Shown here piece by piece: positions 1-9,198 of a stretch of DNA of 64,000 nt. The notes below the pieces were generated by a model that saw nothing but the letters and a program-made list of their open reading frames with translations, ran no database searches and was not told where the DNA came from. The stretch lies in assembly GCA_020027205.1 (NCBI GenBank), contig JAHRAQ010000024.1, forward strand, positions 1-64,000, in the 5' to 3' direction. Position 1 is the first letter of the stretch. Each line of letters opens with the position of its first letter. This DNA is from Nitrospirales bacterium. GTDB lineage: Bacteria; Nitrospirota; Nitrospiria; Nitrospirales; UBA8639. The position numbers and the translations under genes are program-made.

Positions 1-2004
1 CCGACCGACGGCGCAACCCGCGCGGTCGGCGCGCGCACCAGCCACGAAACCGGCACCACCACCATCCCGGCGGGCCGCACCGTGCGCGAAGTCAGCGTCA
101 CGGTGAACAACCGAATGGAAAGCGCGGTCGTGACCGTCGCCGATGTGACGCTCGCCGCCACCGCCAACGACGGCGGCGCCGCCGATGTCGCCGACGCGGT
201 GGTTGCGGTGCTGGTGAACCCCGCCACCGGACAGACCGCCGGCGTCGGCGTGCGCAACACGCCGCCGATGGTCACCGCCACCGCCGACCCCGCCGTCGCC
301 ATGCCGGGCGCGATGGTGACCTTGCGCGGCAGCGGCACCGACGCCGACCCCGGCGACACGCCGACCTTTGCGTGGACGCCGGCGTCGTTCCCTGTGACGC
401 TCGAAAACGGCACGATGCCGATGGTGTCGCTGTCCGGCGCGACCTCGGCGACGGCGACCTTCACCGTGCCCGACGACGCCACCGAACAGCCGCCGCTGAC
501 CTTTACGCTGACCGCACGCACCGCCGGCAGCGGCGCGTGTTCCGCCGGCGACGATGACTGCGCCACCGCCACAGCCGTCGTCACCATCACCATCGGCGCT
601 GACGTCAACCAACTCACCCGCGTCATCCTGCCCGAAGTCGCGCGGGCCATGGCGGATGAAACCGTGGGCGCGATTTCGCGGCGGCTGGATGCCGCGCTGG
701 ACGGCAGGGGCGGCGGCGCCGGCGCCATGGGCCGGCAGTTCACCCTCGGCGGGCACACCACGCTGGCCGATTTTCTGGTGGCGCAGGGCAAGGCCGCGTC
801 GGCGGACACGCTGCCGGACATGAAAACCCTGCTGGGCAATTCGTCCTTTGCCATGCCGCTGACCTCGCTGGGCGAGGGGCTGGAGCGCATCAACGTCTGG
901 GGCAGCGGCGGCTATCGAAACTTGTCCGGCAGGGCCGGCGCGTTGGACTGGGACGGCGATTTGTTCAGCGCGCGTCTGGGCGCGGATATGGCCCTGGCCC
1001 CCGACGTGGTGGCCGGTCTGGCCGTGGCCTGGTCGCAGGGCGCGTTTGACTACACCGTCGCGCCCGCCCGTGGCACCTACGATGTCGACCTAACCTCTGT
1101 GCATCCCTACGTGGGATGGAGCGGGTTTGGCGGGCGGCTGCGGATGTGGAGCACCCTCGGCTACGGCTGGGGCGAGATTGAGATTGAAGATGCCGGCGGA
1201 CAGGTCACCAGCAACACCACCATGACCAATCTGGCGGTGGGCGGCAGCGGGCAACTCCTGCGCCGGACGGGACTGCTGACCCCGGAGGGCGCCACCACGC
1301 TGCGGCTCAAGGCCGAGGCGCTGGCCACGCATCTGGAAGTTGATGAACAAGGGGACCGGCTGACGGGGCTGCATATCAACGCCCAACGGTTCCGTGTGAC
1401 CATGGAAGGCCGCCATGAGGAGATTCTGGCCGATGGGGCGCAACTGGTGCCCACCCTGGGCGTGGGCCTGCGGAACGACGGCGGTCACGGGCGCACGGGC
1501 ACCGGCGCGGAAATCAGCGGCGGGGTGCGATATGAGTCCTCGGACAGGGGCTTGACCATTGCCGGTCAGGGTCGGACGCTGGTGGACCATAGCGGCGATT
1601 ATGAAGACTGGGGCGTGAGCGGGATGGTCAGACTGGCCCAGGCCAACGGCGGCCGGGGTCTGGCCTTCACCATGGAGCCGACCTACGGCCCCGGACAGAG
1701 CCAAAGCGGGCTGGCCCGCCTGTGGGAGCAGCGCGTCGTGACCCCGACCGGCGCGACCGCCGGTGGTGGTGTCATGCGCGCCGCCATGGCCCTGACGCTG
1801 GCCTATGGCCTGCCGACCACGGATGGCCGCAGTTTGCTCACCCCCTACGGCGGCCTGACCATGGGCGACGCCCCCACGTACCACCTCGGCAGCCGCTGGA
1901 GTTTGGCCCGTGCCATGACGATGAGTTTGGAGGGGACGCGGAGGGAGTCTGTGGCCGCCGCGGCGGACCATGGTGTGCAGTTGAAACTGGATTTGAACTG
2001 GTAG
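1..2004 (+). CDS. Autotransporter-type outer-membrane beta-barrel protein, 5' end outside window
   Basis: The frame is open from base 1, so the start lies upstream and the ATG at 82 is internal. The visible N-terminal part is rich in Ala, Thr, Asp and Val and looks like Ig/PKD-type adhesin repeats (for example around 260-580). A linker follows, and the last 340 or so residues alternate as in an autotransporter barrel (strand-like segments such as INVWGSGGY and LRMWSTLGYGWG). The protein ends in LKLDLNW, an aromatic terminal residue typical of BAM-assembled barrels. The expected role is a surface-exposed passenger anchored in the outer membrane. The passenger specificity cannot be judged from this fragment. 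Confidence 0.75.
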   Translation, partial: PTDGATRAVGARTSHETGTTTIPAGRTVREVSVTVNNRMESAVVTVADVTLAATANDGGAADVADAVVAVLVNPATGQTAGVGVRNTPPMVTATADPAVAMPGAMVTLRGSGTDADPGDTPTFAWTPASFPVTLENGTMPMVSLSGATSATATFTVPDDATEQPPLTFTLTARTAGSGACSAGDDDCATATAVVTITIGADVNQLTRVILPEVARAMADETVGAISRRLDAALDGRGGGAGAMGRQFTLGGHTTLADFLVAQGKAASADTLPDMKTLLGNSSFAMPLTSLGEGLERINVWGSGGYRNLSGRAGALDWDGDLFSARLGADMALAPDVVAGLAVAWSQGAFDYTVAPARGTYDVDLTSVHPYVGWSGFGGRLRMWSTLGYGWGEIEIEDAGGQVTSNTTMTNLAVGGSGQLLRRTGLLTPEGATTLRLKAEALATHLEVDEQGDRLTGLHINAQRFRVTMEGRHEEILADGAQLVPTLGVGLRNDGGHGRTGTGAEISGGVRYESSDRGLTIAGQGRTLVDHSGDYEDWGVSGMVRLAQANGGRGLAFTMEPTYGPGQSQSGLARLWEQRVVTPTGATAGGGVMRAAMALTLAYGLPTTDGRSLLTPYGGLTMGDAPTYHLGSRWSLARAMTMSLEGTRRESVAAAADHGVQLKLDLNW

Positions 2005-2117
2005 AGGACAGGGGCGGGGGGAGGCCGTTGGCGGGGGAAGGCCCGCCGGCACCTGTCGCCGTCTTCGCCACCGTTACCTGTCGCCGCCACCGTCTCCGTC
2101 ATTCCCGACACTCCCCT

Positions 2118-2237
2118 CCGTCATTCCCGACGTCTTTTGTCGGGAATCCATCCTGTTGTTGTCCTTCCCCTTGGTTGGGGTAAAGGCGAAGAAACTGAAG
2201 GATGGATTCCCGACTACTAACGTCGGGAATGACGGAG
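2118..2237. repeat. Palindromic intergenic repeat, copy A (complete)
   Basis: The left half has TCATTCCCGAC (2121-2131) facing GTCGGGAATCC. The right half has GGATGGATTCCCGAC facing GTCGGGAATGACGG. The two halves are inverted relative to each other across a variable centre of about 50 bases. A solitary half unit, CCGTCATTCCCGAC, lies just upstream at 2095-2108. The element fills most of the gap between the barrel gene and the chaperone gene. Confidence 0.85.
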
Positions 2238-2291
2238 GGGGAGAGGCGGGAAGGACGGAAAAGGGGCGGGGGCGGGGGCTTTTTTTAGACC

Positions 2292-2321
2292 TTGACATCA
2301 TTTGACCCGTTGGCCTATCAT
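2292..2321 (+). promoter_or_regulatory. Sigma-70-type promoter for the TorD-family gene
   Basis: A perfect -35 TTGACA (2292-2297) and a -10 TATCAT (2316-2321) are separated by 18 bases. Transcription would start near 2328, about 70 bases before the preferred ATG at 2399. The promoter lies directly after repeat copy A. Confidence 0.6.
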
Positions 2322-2398
2322 CCGCCCCCTGTCCCGACGAGGGGGCCGTGTGGTGAGCGAGTGAGCAAACGGGTGTGGTTCCAACGAAACAGGACTCC

Positions 2399-3379
2399 AT
2401 GGCGGTGAAGTTAACCGAAGGCTCGAATGGGGCGGGGGCGCATGGTCAGTCGGCGTCTTCCGTTCTGCCCCGGGCGGGTTCGTCCCTGAAAGATTCTCCG
2501 GCGGTCGAACGCGCGTTATCCCGAAGCAAACTGTATCTGCTGTTGTCCTGGAGTTATCTGTATCCCGAGGACGACGAGTTTCTGGATTATTTGCAAAGCG
2601 GCGAGTTGGTCGAGGACGGACGGGCGGCGCTGAACAGTTTGCGGGAGGCCCTGGGCGCGTCCGCCACCCCGGACGCCAAAGAAGTGCTGGACGCCATCGC
2701 CGGCCGTTTTGACGCGGTGGAACACTGGGTGTCGTCGGAGGGCGTCAACTGGGCCGTTCAGGATCTGCGTGATGAACACCGGCGGGTGTTCAGCAACGTC
2801 ATTGCGCTGGATTGCCCCCCCTATGAAACCCTGTTCGGGAACGATCATGTGTTTGGACAGTCCTATGTGATGGGCGACATCGCCGGGTTTTATTCGGCCT
2901 TCGGCGTTCAACTGTCGCAGGACATTCACGAACGGCTGGACCATTTGAGCGTGGAACTTGAGTTCTTGCATTTTCTGGCCTACAAAGAATCGTACGCGCT
3001 GTGCCATGACGGCCCGGAAAAACTGAAAACCGTGGTGGACGCCGAGAAGAAATTCGTCAAAGAACACGTGGGACGATGGGTGCCGTTGTTTTCCGGGATG
3101 CTGAAGAAAAAAGCGGAGTATGGGTTTTATCATCTTGTGGCGGAGTTGACGTCCCGGTGGGTGGCGTTCGAAGTGGCGCATCTGGGCGTGACGCCGCAAC
3201 CGTATTCGGAAACGGATTACCGCCCGGCGAACCTGGTGTCTCCGGAGGGGCAGTCCTTTGAATGCGGAGCGCAGGACAAGGGCAATGAGTTGAGCCTCCT
3301 GATGAACGAGGTGGGCGCCCAGGCGTATCTGGAGAAGGAAAAGTCGGATTCCTCAACCGGCCAGTCCGGCACGGCGTAG
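2399..3379 (+). CDS. TorD/DmsD-family molybdoenzyme maturation chaperone
   Basis: This all-alpha protein carries the family signature YETLFG followed by GDIAGFYSAFG (roughly residues 147-175). TorD-family chaperones bind the twin-arginine leader and apoenzyme of DMSO-reductase-family molybdoenzymes and hold them until cofactor insertion and Tat export. At about 326 residues it is longer than typical TorD (about 200), with extra low-complexity sequence at both ends. I prefer ATG 2399 because AGGA sits four bases upstream; a GTG at 2375 is in frame but has no such site. Downstream genes encode an EBDH-gamma-like haem protein and TatA, which fits a type II (nitrite oxidoreductase, chlorate or ethylbenzene type) enzyme. 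The catalytic subunit is not in the window. Confidence 0.85.
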   Translation: MAVKLTEGSNGAGAHGQSASSVLPRAGSSLKDSPAVERALSRSKLYLLLSWSYLYPEDDEFLDYLQSGELVEDGRAALNSLREALGASATPDAKEVLDAIAGRFDAVEHWVSSEGVNWAVQDLRDEHRRVFSNVIALDCPPYETLFGNDHVFGQSYVMGDIAGFYSAFGVQLSQDIHERLDHLSVELEFLHFLAYKESYALCHDGPEKLKTVVDAEKKFVKEHVGRWVPLFSGMLKKKAEYGFYHLVAELTSRWVAFEVAHLGVTPQPYSETDYRPANLVSPEGQSFECGAQDKGNELSLLMNEVGAQAYLEKEKSDSSTGQSGTA

Positions 3380-3415
3380 CCCCCCGGAGACGCCGGCGGG
3401 TTGCCGAAAAACGTG

Positions 3416-3444
3416 TTGAATCCGGGTGTGCGGTGCGGTAGAAT
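3416..3444 (+). promoter_or_regulatory. Sigma-70-type promoter for the haem-protein gene
   Basis: TTGAAT (3416-3421) and TAGAAT (3439-3444) are separated by 17 bases. This would give a leader of about 75 bases ending in a strong Shine-Dalgarno, AAGGAGGAG (3511-3519), ahead of ATG 3525. It suggests this gene is transcribed on its own and strongly. Confidence 0.55.
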
Positions 3445-3524
3445 GCGAGGAATGTGAACATGAGGAGGCAGTCGGGAATTCGCAGTCATTCAGGCTTAAT
3501 TTTTATTACAAAGGAGGAGCGTCA

Positions 3525-4478
3525 ATGAGAGTGGTACAGACGCGCAACAAAGGATTTGTGTTCGGCATGCTTCTCTCCGCCTTCGTCGTCGGCGTGTTGT
3601 TGACGATGGGGCAGGTGCCTCTTGCCGTGAGTCAGCCGGTGACGATTCCGGTGGGCAAAATCAGCGGGGCCATTCCCATGGACGCAGCCAATCCGGTGTG
3701 GGAAACGGTTCCGGGCATTGTGGTGCCTTTGAGTGGCCAGACCATCACCACCCCCATGCATCCCAATATCTCGGTGAACACCGTCATGGTGAAAATGGCC
3801 ACCAACGGCAAGGAGATGGGCGTGTGGGCCAACTGGGGCGATCAAACGCTCAACAACACCACCATCGGGCCGCAGGATTTCCGCGACCAGATGGCGGTCC
3901 AGTTCCCCGTGCAGACTTCGGGCGCGCCGCCGTTTCAGTGCATGGGGCAGTCCGGGGGCACGGTCAACATCTGGCGGTGGAACGCCGAATGGCAACGCGA
4001 CATGGGCGCGGGTGTTGCCGGGATGTGGGACGTGGATCAGCAGTATCCTTCAATCGCCTGGGACTTCTACTATGAGGAACCCGCGGGCGGCGTGACCTAT
4101 CCTGACCGGATCGGCCGCAGTCTGGGGCCGTTCAACCCGGGGATTTGGTCGGGGAACATTATGTCGGACCCCGATCTGCGTACGAGTTCCGTGGAAGACC
4201 TGAATGCCAATGGCTTCAGCACCTTGACGACGCAGGCGTCGCAGGACGTGATCGGCAATGGGCTGTGGGAGCCGTATGGGGCGTTGAAGGGCGGGTGTTG
4301 CAGCGGCCCGACTTGGCGCGTGGTGTTCAAACGGGCGGTGAAAACGAATGATTCCAACGACGTGCAATTCCGCTCCGGTCAGAGCATCCCGGTGGCGTTT
4401 GCGGTCTGGGACGGACAGAACGTGGAACGGAACGGCATGAAGGGGATTTCCACCTGGTTCACTGCGAAAATGCCGTAA
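3525..4478 (+). CDS. Secreted ethylbenzene-dehydrogenase-gamma-like haem b protein
   Basis: The N-terminus (residues 1-38) is a signal peptide or anchor with a long hydrophobic core. The rest resembles the haem-binding gamma subunit of ethylbenzene dehydrogenase and related type II DMSO-reductase enzymes, a beta-sandwich that passes electrons to periplasmic cytochromes. Known gamma subunits ligate haem b by Met and Lys; the matching residues here are Met140 in CMGQ and Lys306 in ERNGMKGIS, near the C-terminus. ATG 3525 is chosen for its strong Shine-Dalgarno and because the signal peptide starts there. A promoter precedes the gene and a terminator follows it, so it is probably a single-gene transcript. 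A paralogue lies at 10555-11397. Confidence 0.85.
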   Translation: MRVVQTRNKGFVFGMLLSAFVVGVLLTMGQVPLAVSQPVTIPVGKISGAIPMDAANPVWETVPGIVVPLSGQTITTPMHPNISVNTVMVKMATNGKEMGVWANWGDQTLNNTTIGPQDFRDQMAVQFPVQTSGAPPFQCMGQSGGTVNIWRWNAEWQRDMGAGVAGMWDVDQQYPSIAWDFYYEEPAGGVTYPDRIGRSLGPFNPGIWSGNIMSDPDLRTSSVEDLNANGFSTLTTQASQDVIGNGLWEPYGALKGGCCSGPTWRVVFKRAVKTNDSNDVQFRSGQSIPVAFAVWDGQNVERNGMKGISTWFTAKMP

Positions 4479-4530
4479 TGACAGGCTGAACCGGCTTTTC
4501 GTACTTCGTAACCAGCGAGGAGCAAACAAG

Positions 4531-4575
4531 GACCCCGAAGTTCCCTGGCAAGGGGGCTCGGGGTCTTTGTCTTTT
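4531..4575 (+). terminator. Rho-independent terminator after the first haem-protein gene
   Basis: GACCCCGA (4531-4538) pairs with TCGGGGTC (4558-4565), and the stem is followed by TTTGTCTTTT. It lies about 50 bases after the stop codon at 4478. Confidence 0.8.
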
Positions 4576-4594
4576 ATGGAGCGTTGTGTAGAAT
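4567..4594 (+). promoter_or_regulatory. Possible promoter for the radical SAM gene
   Basis: TTGTCT (4567-4572) and TAGAAT (4589-4594) are separated by 16 bases. The -35 overlaps the T-run of the preceding terminator, and the gene starts about 220 bases further on, so this is a weak call. Confidence 0.3.
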
Positions 4595-4669
4595 ACCTGG
4601 GGTTGGTTGCGGTCTGTCGTTTTCGGTTATGATACTGCCAACCGGGGCGGGGGAAGGACAATGCAACAG

Positions 4670-4708
4670 AAGGATGGATTCCCGATTACTAATGTCGGGA
4701 ATGACGGA
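4670..4708. repeat. Palindromic intergenic repeat, copy B (right half only)
   Basis: Only the half unit GGATGGATTCCCGA facing TGTCGGGAATGACGG is present. It is followed to about 4760 by degenerate GGAATGACGGA words. No gene is seen between 4479 and 4818; the gap holds the terminator, a possible promoter and this repeat. Confidence 0.8.
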
Positions 4709-4818
4709 CGGGAGAGAAACGGAAATGACGGAAAGAGGGAGCAGGAATGACGGATCGGGGATGCCAGAGAGGCTGTCATTGTGAAGAGCGTTTGTGAATT
4801 GTTGCAAGAGGCCGCGCC

Positions 4819-6594
4819 GTGAAAATTTCCCTCCTCTTTCCTCCCAGTTGGCATCCGTCGCAGCCGTATTTGAGTTTGCCGTGTCTGTCGGCGTTTCTTG
4901 ACCAGGCCGGCGTCCGCGATCATTCGCAACGCGATCTGAACATTGAACTGCTCGATACCGTCCTGTCGAAGACCTATGGGCTGGATGTGTATGAACGACT
5001 GCTTGCCAAACTGAAACACCTGGAACAGTCCCGCACCGGCGAGACGGGGCCGGGCAGCAATGAACATTACAGCCGCATCGTGGCCTCCCTGGACAGATTC
5101 CCGCATTTGATCGACGAGATTGAACCCGCCAAAGATTCGCTGCGGGGGGAGGCGTTTTACGACATTGACCGCTATCGGGAATGCCTGTTTCTCATTGACC
5201 GGTGGCTGGAACTGGTGTCGTCCGTGTATTTTCCCACCCGCATCACCGTGGTCGACAACCAGTTTGCCTATTCCATTTATTCCTCCAAAGACATTGGAAA
5301 GGCAATTCATGACGAGGAACAAAATCCCTACATTGATCTGTATCGACGGTATTTTCTCCCTTCCATTGTCGATGAGAATACGGGGCTGGTCGGGGTCTCG
5401 ATCACGGCGACGTCCCAGATTGTTCCCGGTCTCACTCTCTGCCGGCTCATCAAAGAGGCGAGTCCCGATATTCATGTGATTGTCGGGGGGAGCATCTTCA
5501 CCAGGCTGGTGGATAATCTTCGGCGATGCGAACGCCTGTTCGAAGTTGCGGACGGGTTTATCGTGTTTGAAGGGGAAACGGCGTTGCTGGAATTGATCAA
5601 TCAACTGGAGGGGAAAAAGGATTTCTCCAAGGTGCCGAATTTAATTTATCGGGACAACGGCAAGGTGATGGTGAACCAGCCGTTTTATTCGGAAAATCTG
5701 GCTCATCACCCGGCTCCCAATTACGACGGATTCGCGCTCGACCGGTATCTCGCGCCGAACACGGTGTTGCCGGTGCAGTTTTCGCGAGGGTGTTATTACA
5801 AGGACTGCGCCTTTTGCGCCCTGACGCTGGACCATCAGAACTTTCGGCAGAAAGACCCCGTCAAAGTGGTGGACGAGTTGCAAAGTCTGGCGCAAAAATA
5901 CGAGACGCCTTTTTTCTTCTTCACCGACGAATGCCTGGCCTTGTCTCCCACGCGCCGGCTGTGCAATGAGATTCTGAAACGGCAGTTTGATATTAAATGG
6001 ACGGCCGAAATGCGGTTTGAGAAAAATCTCTCACGGGAACTGCTGTCGTTGATGCGGGACGCCGGGTGCCACAAAATTGTGTTTGGTCTGGAAACCTACA
6101 ACAAGCGCATGATGGACTTTATGCAGAAAGGCATCACCCAGGAGAGTGTCAGGCGGATTTGTTCGGATTGTGTGGACCTGGGGATCGCCGTGCATTGTTA
6201 TATTATCGTCGGCTTCCCGACGGAAACGGAAGAGGAAGCGCTGGAAACCATGAATTTTGTGCTGGACACGAAAAAATTGAATTCGTCCTACGGCTTCTCC
6301 TGCCAGCCCTGTCTCTTTGATCTTGAAAAAGAAGCCCCCATTATGAGCGATCCCGGAGGCTACGGGATTCAGCGCATTATGCGGCCGGCCGCGGAAGATT
6401 TGAGTTTGGGATTTTTCTATGAAGTCACACAGGGGATGACGCCCGCGCAGGCTGAAACGTTGTATCAATCCGTGTATGAAAAAATCAGCGAAGTGGTTGT
6501 CGAACTGCCGTTTAATTATTCGATGGCCGACGGGTTGTTGTATATCGCCCGGCATCACGCACGCCATGCGCCTGAATATACATCCGTCTCGTAG
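4819..6594 (+). CDS. B12-binding-domain radical SAM protein
   Basis: The central region (about residues 190-265) looks like a cobalamin-binding Rossmann domain, with a VGVSITATSQ strand and a VIVGGS segment. The radical SAM core follows, with Cys325, Cys330 and Cys333 in a CX4CX2C arrangement that differs from the canonical CX3CX2C. ETYNKRMMDFMQKG is typical of the barrel. The product is 591 residues with a GTG start. It lies between a haem-protein gene and a membrane-protein gene in the redox block, so a role in modifying a cofactor, lipid or protein of that system is possible. The substrate cannot be inferred from sequence. Confidence 0.75.
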   Translation: MKISLLFPPSWHPSQPYLSLPCLSAFLDQAGVRDHSQRDLNIELLDTVLSKTYGLDVYERLLAKLKHLEQSRTGETGPGSNEHYSRIVASLDRFPHLIDEIEPAKDSLRGEAFYDIDRYRECLFLIDRWLELVSSVYFPTRITVVDNQFAYSIYSSKDIGKAIHDEEQNPYIDLYRRYFLPSIVDENTGLVGVSITATSQIVPGLTLCRLIKEASPDIHVIVGGSIFTRLVDNLRRCERLFEVADGFIVFEGETALLELINQLEGKKDFSKVPNLIYRDNGKVMVNQPFYSENLAHHPAPNYDGFALDRYLAPNTVLPVQFSRGCYYKDCAFCALTLDHQNFRQKDPVKVVDELQSLAQKYETPFFFFTDECLALSPTRRLCNEILKRQFDIKWTAEMRFEKNLSRELLSLMRDAGCHKIVFGLETYNKRMMDFMQKGITQESVRRICSDCVDLGIAVHCYIIVGFPTETEEEALETMNFVLDTKKLNSSYGFSCQPCLFDLEKEAPIMSDPGGYGIQRIMRPAAEDLSLGFFYEVTQGMTPAQAETLYQSVYEKISEVVVELPFNYSMADGLLYIARHHARHAPEYTSVS

Positions 6595-6664
6595 GCCGGA
6601 ACGACCGTGTCGGGAGTCCTTTGCCACGCTCTCTGTCATTCCCTCTGATCAGGGCAAGAGAAAA

Positions 6665-6702
6665 GAAGGATGGATTCCCGATTACTAACGTCGGGAATGA
6701 CG
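6665..6702. repeat. Palindromic intergenic repeat, copy C (right half)
   Basis: The half unit GGATGGATTCCCGA facing CGTCGGGAATGACGG is followed by several GGAAATGACGG words up to about 6740. Confidence 0.8.
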
Positions 6703-6782
6703 GAAAGAGGGGACGGAAATGACGGAAATGACGGAAAGAGGACTGCGGAAGAGGGCTGCGGGTATGATGGCATTTGTCCCAT

Positions 6783-6894
6783 CCGTCATTCCCGACATCT
6801 TTAGTCGGGAATCCATCTTTTTTTTGTCCTTCCTTCTGGTCAGGACAAGAGAAAAGAAGGATGGATTCCCGATTACTAACGTCGGGAATGACGG
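6783..6894. repeat. Palindromic intergenic repeat, copy D (complete)
   Basis: Both halves are present: CCGTCATTCCCGAC facing GTCGGGAATCCATC, then GGATGGATTCCCGA facing CGTCGGGAATGACGG, with a centre rich in T and purines. Copies C and D together fill the 370-base gap between the radical SAM and membrane-protein genes. No gene or convincing promoter was seen in the gap. Confidence 0.85.
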
Positions 6895-6964
6895 AAAGAG
6901 AGGACGGGAATGACGGAGAGAGGATGGCGCGAGTGACGGGGGGACATCGGAGGGACGGCCGGGG

Positions 6965-8023
6965 ATGTTGTTTGAATATGCGTTGAAATGCCTCCTGCTG
7001 TCGGCGTTTTTGGAACTTGTACTGTACCGTCTGGCGTCACGGTTGGGCATGCACATGGCCAAACTGGCCGAGGAATCCGAAGTTGTGAGGATCACGTTTC
7101 AAACGCTGTCGTCTCTGGGCTTTGTGCTGCTCAACGTCACGGCAATCCTGTTGTTCCTGGTCCTGGCCCTTGTGCTGATTCAGAAATTACAGTCATCGGC
7201 ATGGTCGGGGCGGTATGATCGCCTGCTGATTCCGGCTGTTTCGTTTCTCGTGGCGCTGACGGTGGCCTATCTCATCGTCCCGCCCGCGATGCTTGGCGCG
7301 GTGGTCTATAACGCGGTGTCCGCCGTCGTTCTTCTCCTCCTCGCGGCGGAATGTCTGGAGACGAATCATCGCTGGAGTCAGCGCGTCACGGTGGGATGTT
7401 TTGTGCTGGGTATTTTCGGATGGATTTACTATCAGACGGTATCCACGACCTATGGCTTGCTGGGCGTTGTCAATCCGCCGCCCCTCGTGAACGAAGTGAG
7501 TCGCGGCGGCGAAGCCTTGATGGTGCTGGCGAGTATTCTGGTGTTGTGGTCTTACGGCAGCACCTCGCTGTTGACCAAAAACAGGACCCAGCGCAAATGG
7601 GCGTTGACCCTTCTTGTCAGCGGCGGCCTGGTCTTCGGCTCGCTGTTGTTCATCGATTTTTTCCTGTCATTGTACGATCCGGCGTTGGCCGAGGACGCGA
7701 GACAGGCGGGGCAGGGGATCGGCTGGGTGTTCCAGATGGGGATGGGCTACACGTTTTATCTGCCCTTCGCGTTGTATCTCGCGGGCCTGACCTGCTGGGC
7801 GTACACCGTTATCAAACTGGTGGCCATCGGCCGGTTGGCGGGTTATGGCCTGGGGTTGATGTTTATGGCGGGATACGCGCTTCAACTGTCGCATTTGACG
7901 CTCATGGTGGTTGTCGGATTGACGCTGCTGACGCTTGACAAGCGGGGCACGTTGGGAAAATTGCGGGACAGGGCCGGCGTTGCGCTGTCTCGCGCGGCGA
8001 CGCCCGCGTTGGGCGCGCTCTGA
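6965..8023 (+). CDS. Polytopic membrane protein of unknown function
   Basis: The 352-residue product has about eight predicted hydrophobic spans spread over its length, with short polar loops and a basic C-terminal tail. No haem-binding, quinone-binding or transport signature could be assigned with confidence. It is followed after about 20 bases by the TPR gene and then tatA, so it probably belongs to the redox cluster operon. A quinone-interacting or anchoring subunit for the periplasmic redox system is possible, but that is inferred only from context. Confidence 0.65.
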   Translation: MLFEYALKCLLLSAFLELVLYRLASRLGMHMAKLAEESEVVRITFQTLSSLGFVLLNVTAILLFLVLALVLIQKLQSSAWSGRYDRLLIPAVSFLVALTVAYLIVPPAMLGAVVYNAVSAVVLLLLAAECLETNHRWSQRVTVGCFVLGIFGWIYYQTVSTTYGLLGVVNPPPLVNEVSRGGEALMVLASILVLWSYGSTSLLTKNRTQRKWALTLLVSGGLVFGSLLFIDFFLSLYDPALAEDARQAGQGIGWVFQMGMGYTFYLPFALYLAGLTCWAYTVIKLVAIGRLAGYGLGLMFMAGYALQLSHLTLMVVVGLTLLTLDKRGTLGKLRDRAGVALSRAATPALGAL

Positions 8024-8045
8024 TGAGAGGATGCGAGGAATGACG

Positions 8046-8852
8046 ATGGAATCGGACCACGTTGCCACGGAGAAAGCGGGCGAGCAACCGGAGGCGCCGG
8101 CGCCGTCGTTGACCCCGGACGAAGAAATCGCGGAGATTGAGAAGTTGCTCGGCGAGTCTCCCGATGATTTTCAGGCCCGCTGCCGGTTGGGGGAATTGTA
8201 TTTCGGCAAGGGGAAATTCGATGACGCCCTGACCGAAGTGAAGAAGGCCATTGAAATGGCCGAAGGGTTGCGGACGGAAATGGATCGTTCCCTGGCGATG
8301 TATTATTCAAACCTGGGCACCATCTACGGCACCAAGTCCATGATGGATGACGCCCGGCCGCAATTCGAGCGGGCGTTGGAGTTGAACAAGTATGACGTGC
8401 TGGCGTTGTTCAATCTGGGGAGGCTCCACAGCGAAAAAAAAGATTATCTGAAGGCCCAGGAGTATTTTGAGCGGCTGATTGAAATTACTCCCGAAGATCC
8501 GATTGCGTGGTATAATCTGGCGGCCGTCTATGAACAATTGGATAATCCTCAAGTTTCCGATTACAATACGCTGGATATGGCGGTGCAAGCCTATATGAAA
8601 GTGCTGGAGTTTGACCCGGCCCATCTGGAATCGAGTTTTAAACTCATGGATATTGCCTTCACGTTGAAAAAAAACGACATGGCCGTGAAGATCATGGAAG
8701 AAGCCGTGATGCACAATCCCGATGAGCCGCTGGCCTATTACAATCTCATCAACACCTATGAAAAATGTAAAATGTTCGAGCAGGCCGAAGAGGCGCGCCA
8801 GCGTTTGAAACAACGGTTTGCGAAACGCACGCGCGAAGAGGCGTCGTCGTAA
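8046..8852 (+). CDS. TPR-repeat protein
   Basis: This soluble protein of 268 residues has tandem tetratricopeptide repeats from about residue 40 to the end, with recognisable units such as ALFNLGRLHSEKKDYLKAQE and AWYNLAAVYEQL. There is no signal peptide. It probably acts as a cytoplasmic protein-interaction scaffold. ATG 8046 is preferred over ATG 8040 because GAGGA (8035-8039) is then six bases upstream instead of adjacent. It lies between a membrane protein and tatA, which suggests an assembly role for the exported redox proteins; this is inference. Confidence 0.75.
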   Translation: MESDHVATEKAGEQPEAPAPSLTPDEEIAEIEKLLGESPDDFQARCRLGELYFGKGKFDDALTEVKKAIEMAEGLRTEMDRSLAMYYSNLGTIYGTKSMMDDARPQFERALELNKYDVLALFNLGRLHSEKKDYLKAQEYFERLIEITPEDPIAWYNLAAVYEQLDNPQVSDYNTLDMAVQAYMKVLEFDPAHLESSFKLMDIAFTLKKNDMAVKIMEEAVMHNPDEPLAYYNLINTYEKCKMFEQAEEARQRLKQRFAKRTREEASS

Positions 8853-8882
8853 TCGCCGGCATCGCATAAGGAGTACGCCGCC

Positions 8883-9188
8883 ATGTTTGGAAGTTTGGGA
8901 TTTACCGAGTTGATTCTGGTTCTGTTCATCGTGCTGATTATTTTCGGCGCCGGCAAGTTGCCGCAACTGGGGGAGGGCGTCGGCAAGGCGATCCGGGGGT
9001 TCAAAAAATCCGTGCATGAAGCGGAGGCCGTTGAGGCCGACACGCCTCACATGGAAGGGCAGGCGGGCCGGTCGCAGGACTCCCCGCAACCTCCCGGCGC
9101 GCCGCCGGCCGGACAGGGCCATTCGGGGGAGGCCATGTCTTCACCGCCGGCTTCCGGGCCGGAATCGAATCCCTCGCCGAAACCTTAG
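8883..9188 (+). CDS. tatA: Sec-independent translocase subunit TatA/TatE
   Basis: A single N-terminal transmembrane helix (FGSLGFTELILVLFIVLII) is followed by the FG hinge and an amphipathic helix (KLPQLGEGVGKAIRGFKKS), the standard TatA layout. A Pro/Gly-rich polar tail brings it to 101 residues. TatA forms the pore that exports folded, cofactor-loaded proteins such as molybdoenzymes. An AAGGAG motif lies upstream of the ATG. tatC is not in the window. Its place in the redox block supports dedicated export of the partner enzyme of the TorD-family chaperone. Confidence 0.9.
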   Translation: MFGSLGFTELILVLFIVLIIFGAGKLPQLGEGVGKAIRGFKKSVHEAEAVEADTPHMEGQAGRSQDSPQPPGAPPAGQGHSGEAMSSPPASGPESNPSPKP

Positions 9189-9198
9189 GGGGCGTGAT

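Noticed and set aside
2118..2237. Possible CRISPR array in the palindromic repeats
   Set aside because: Units are inverted, not direct; there are no regular spacers and no cas genes.
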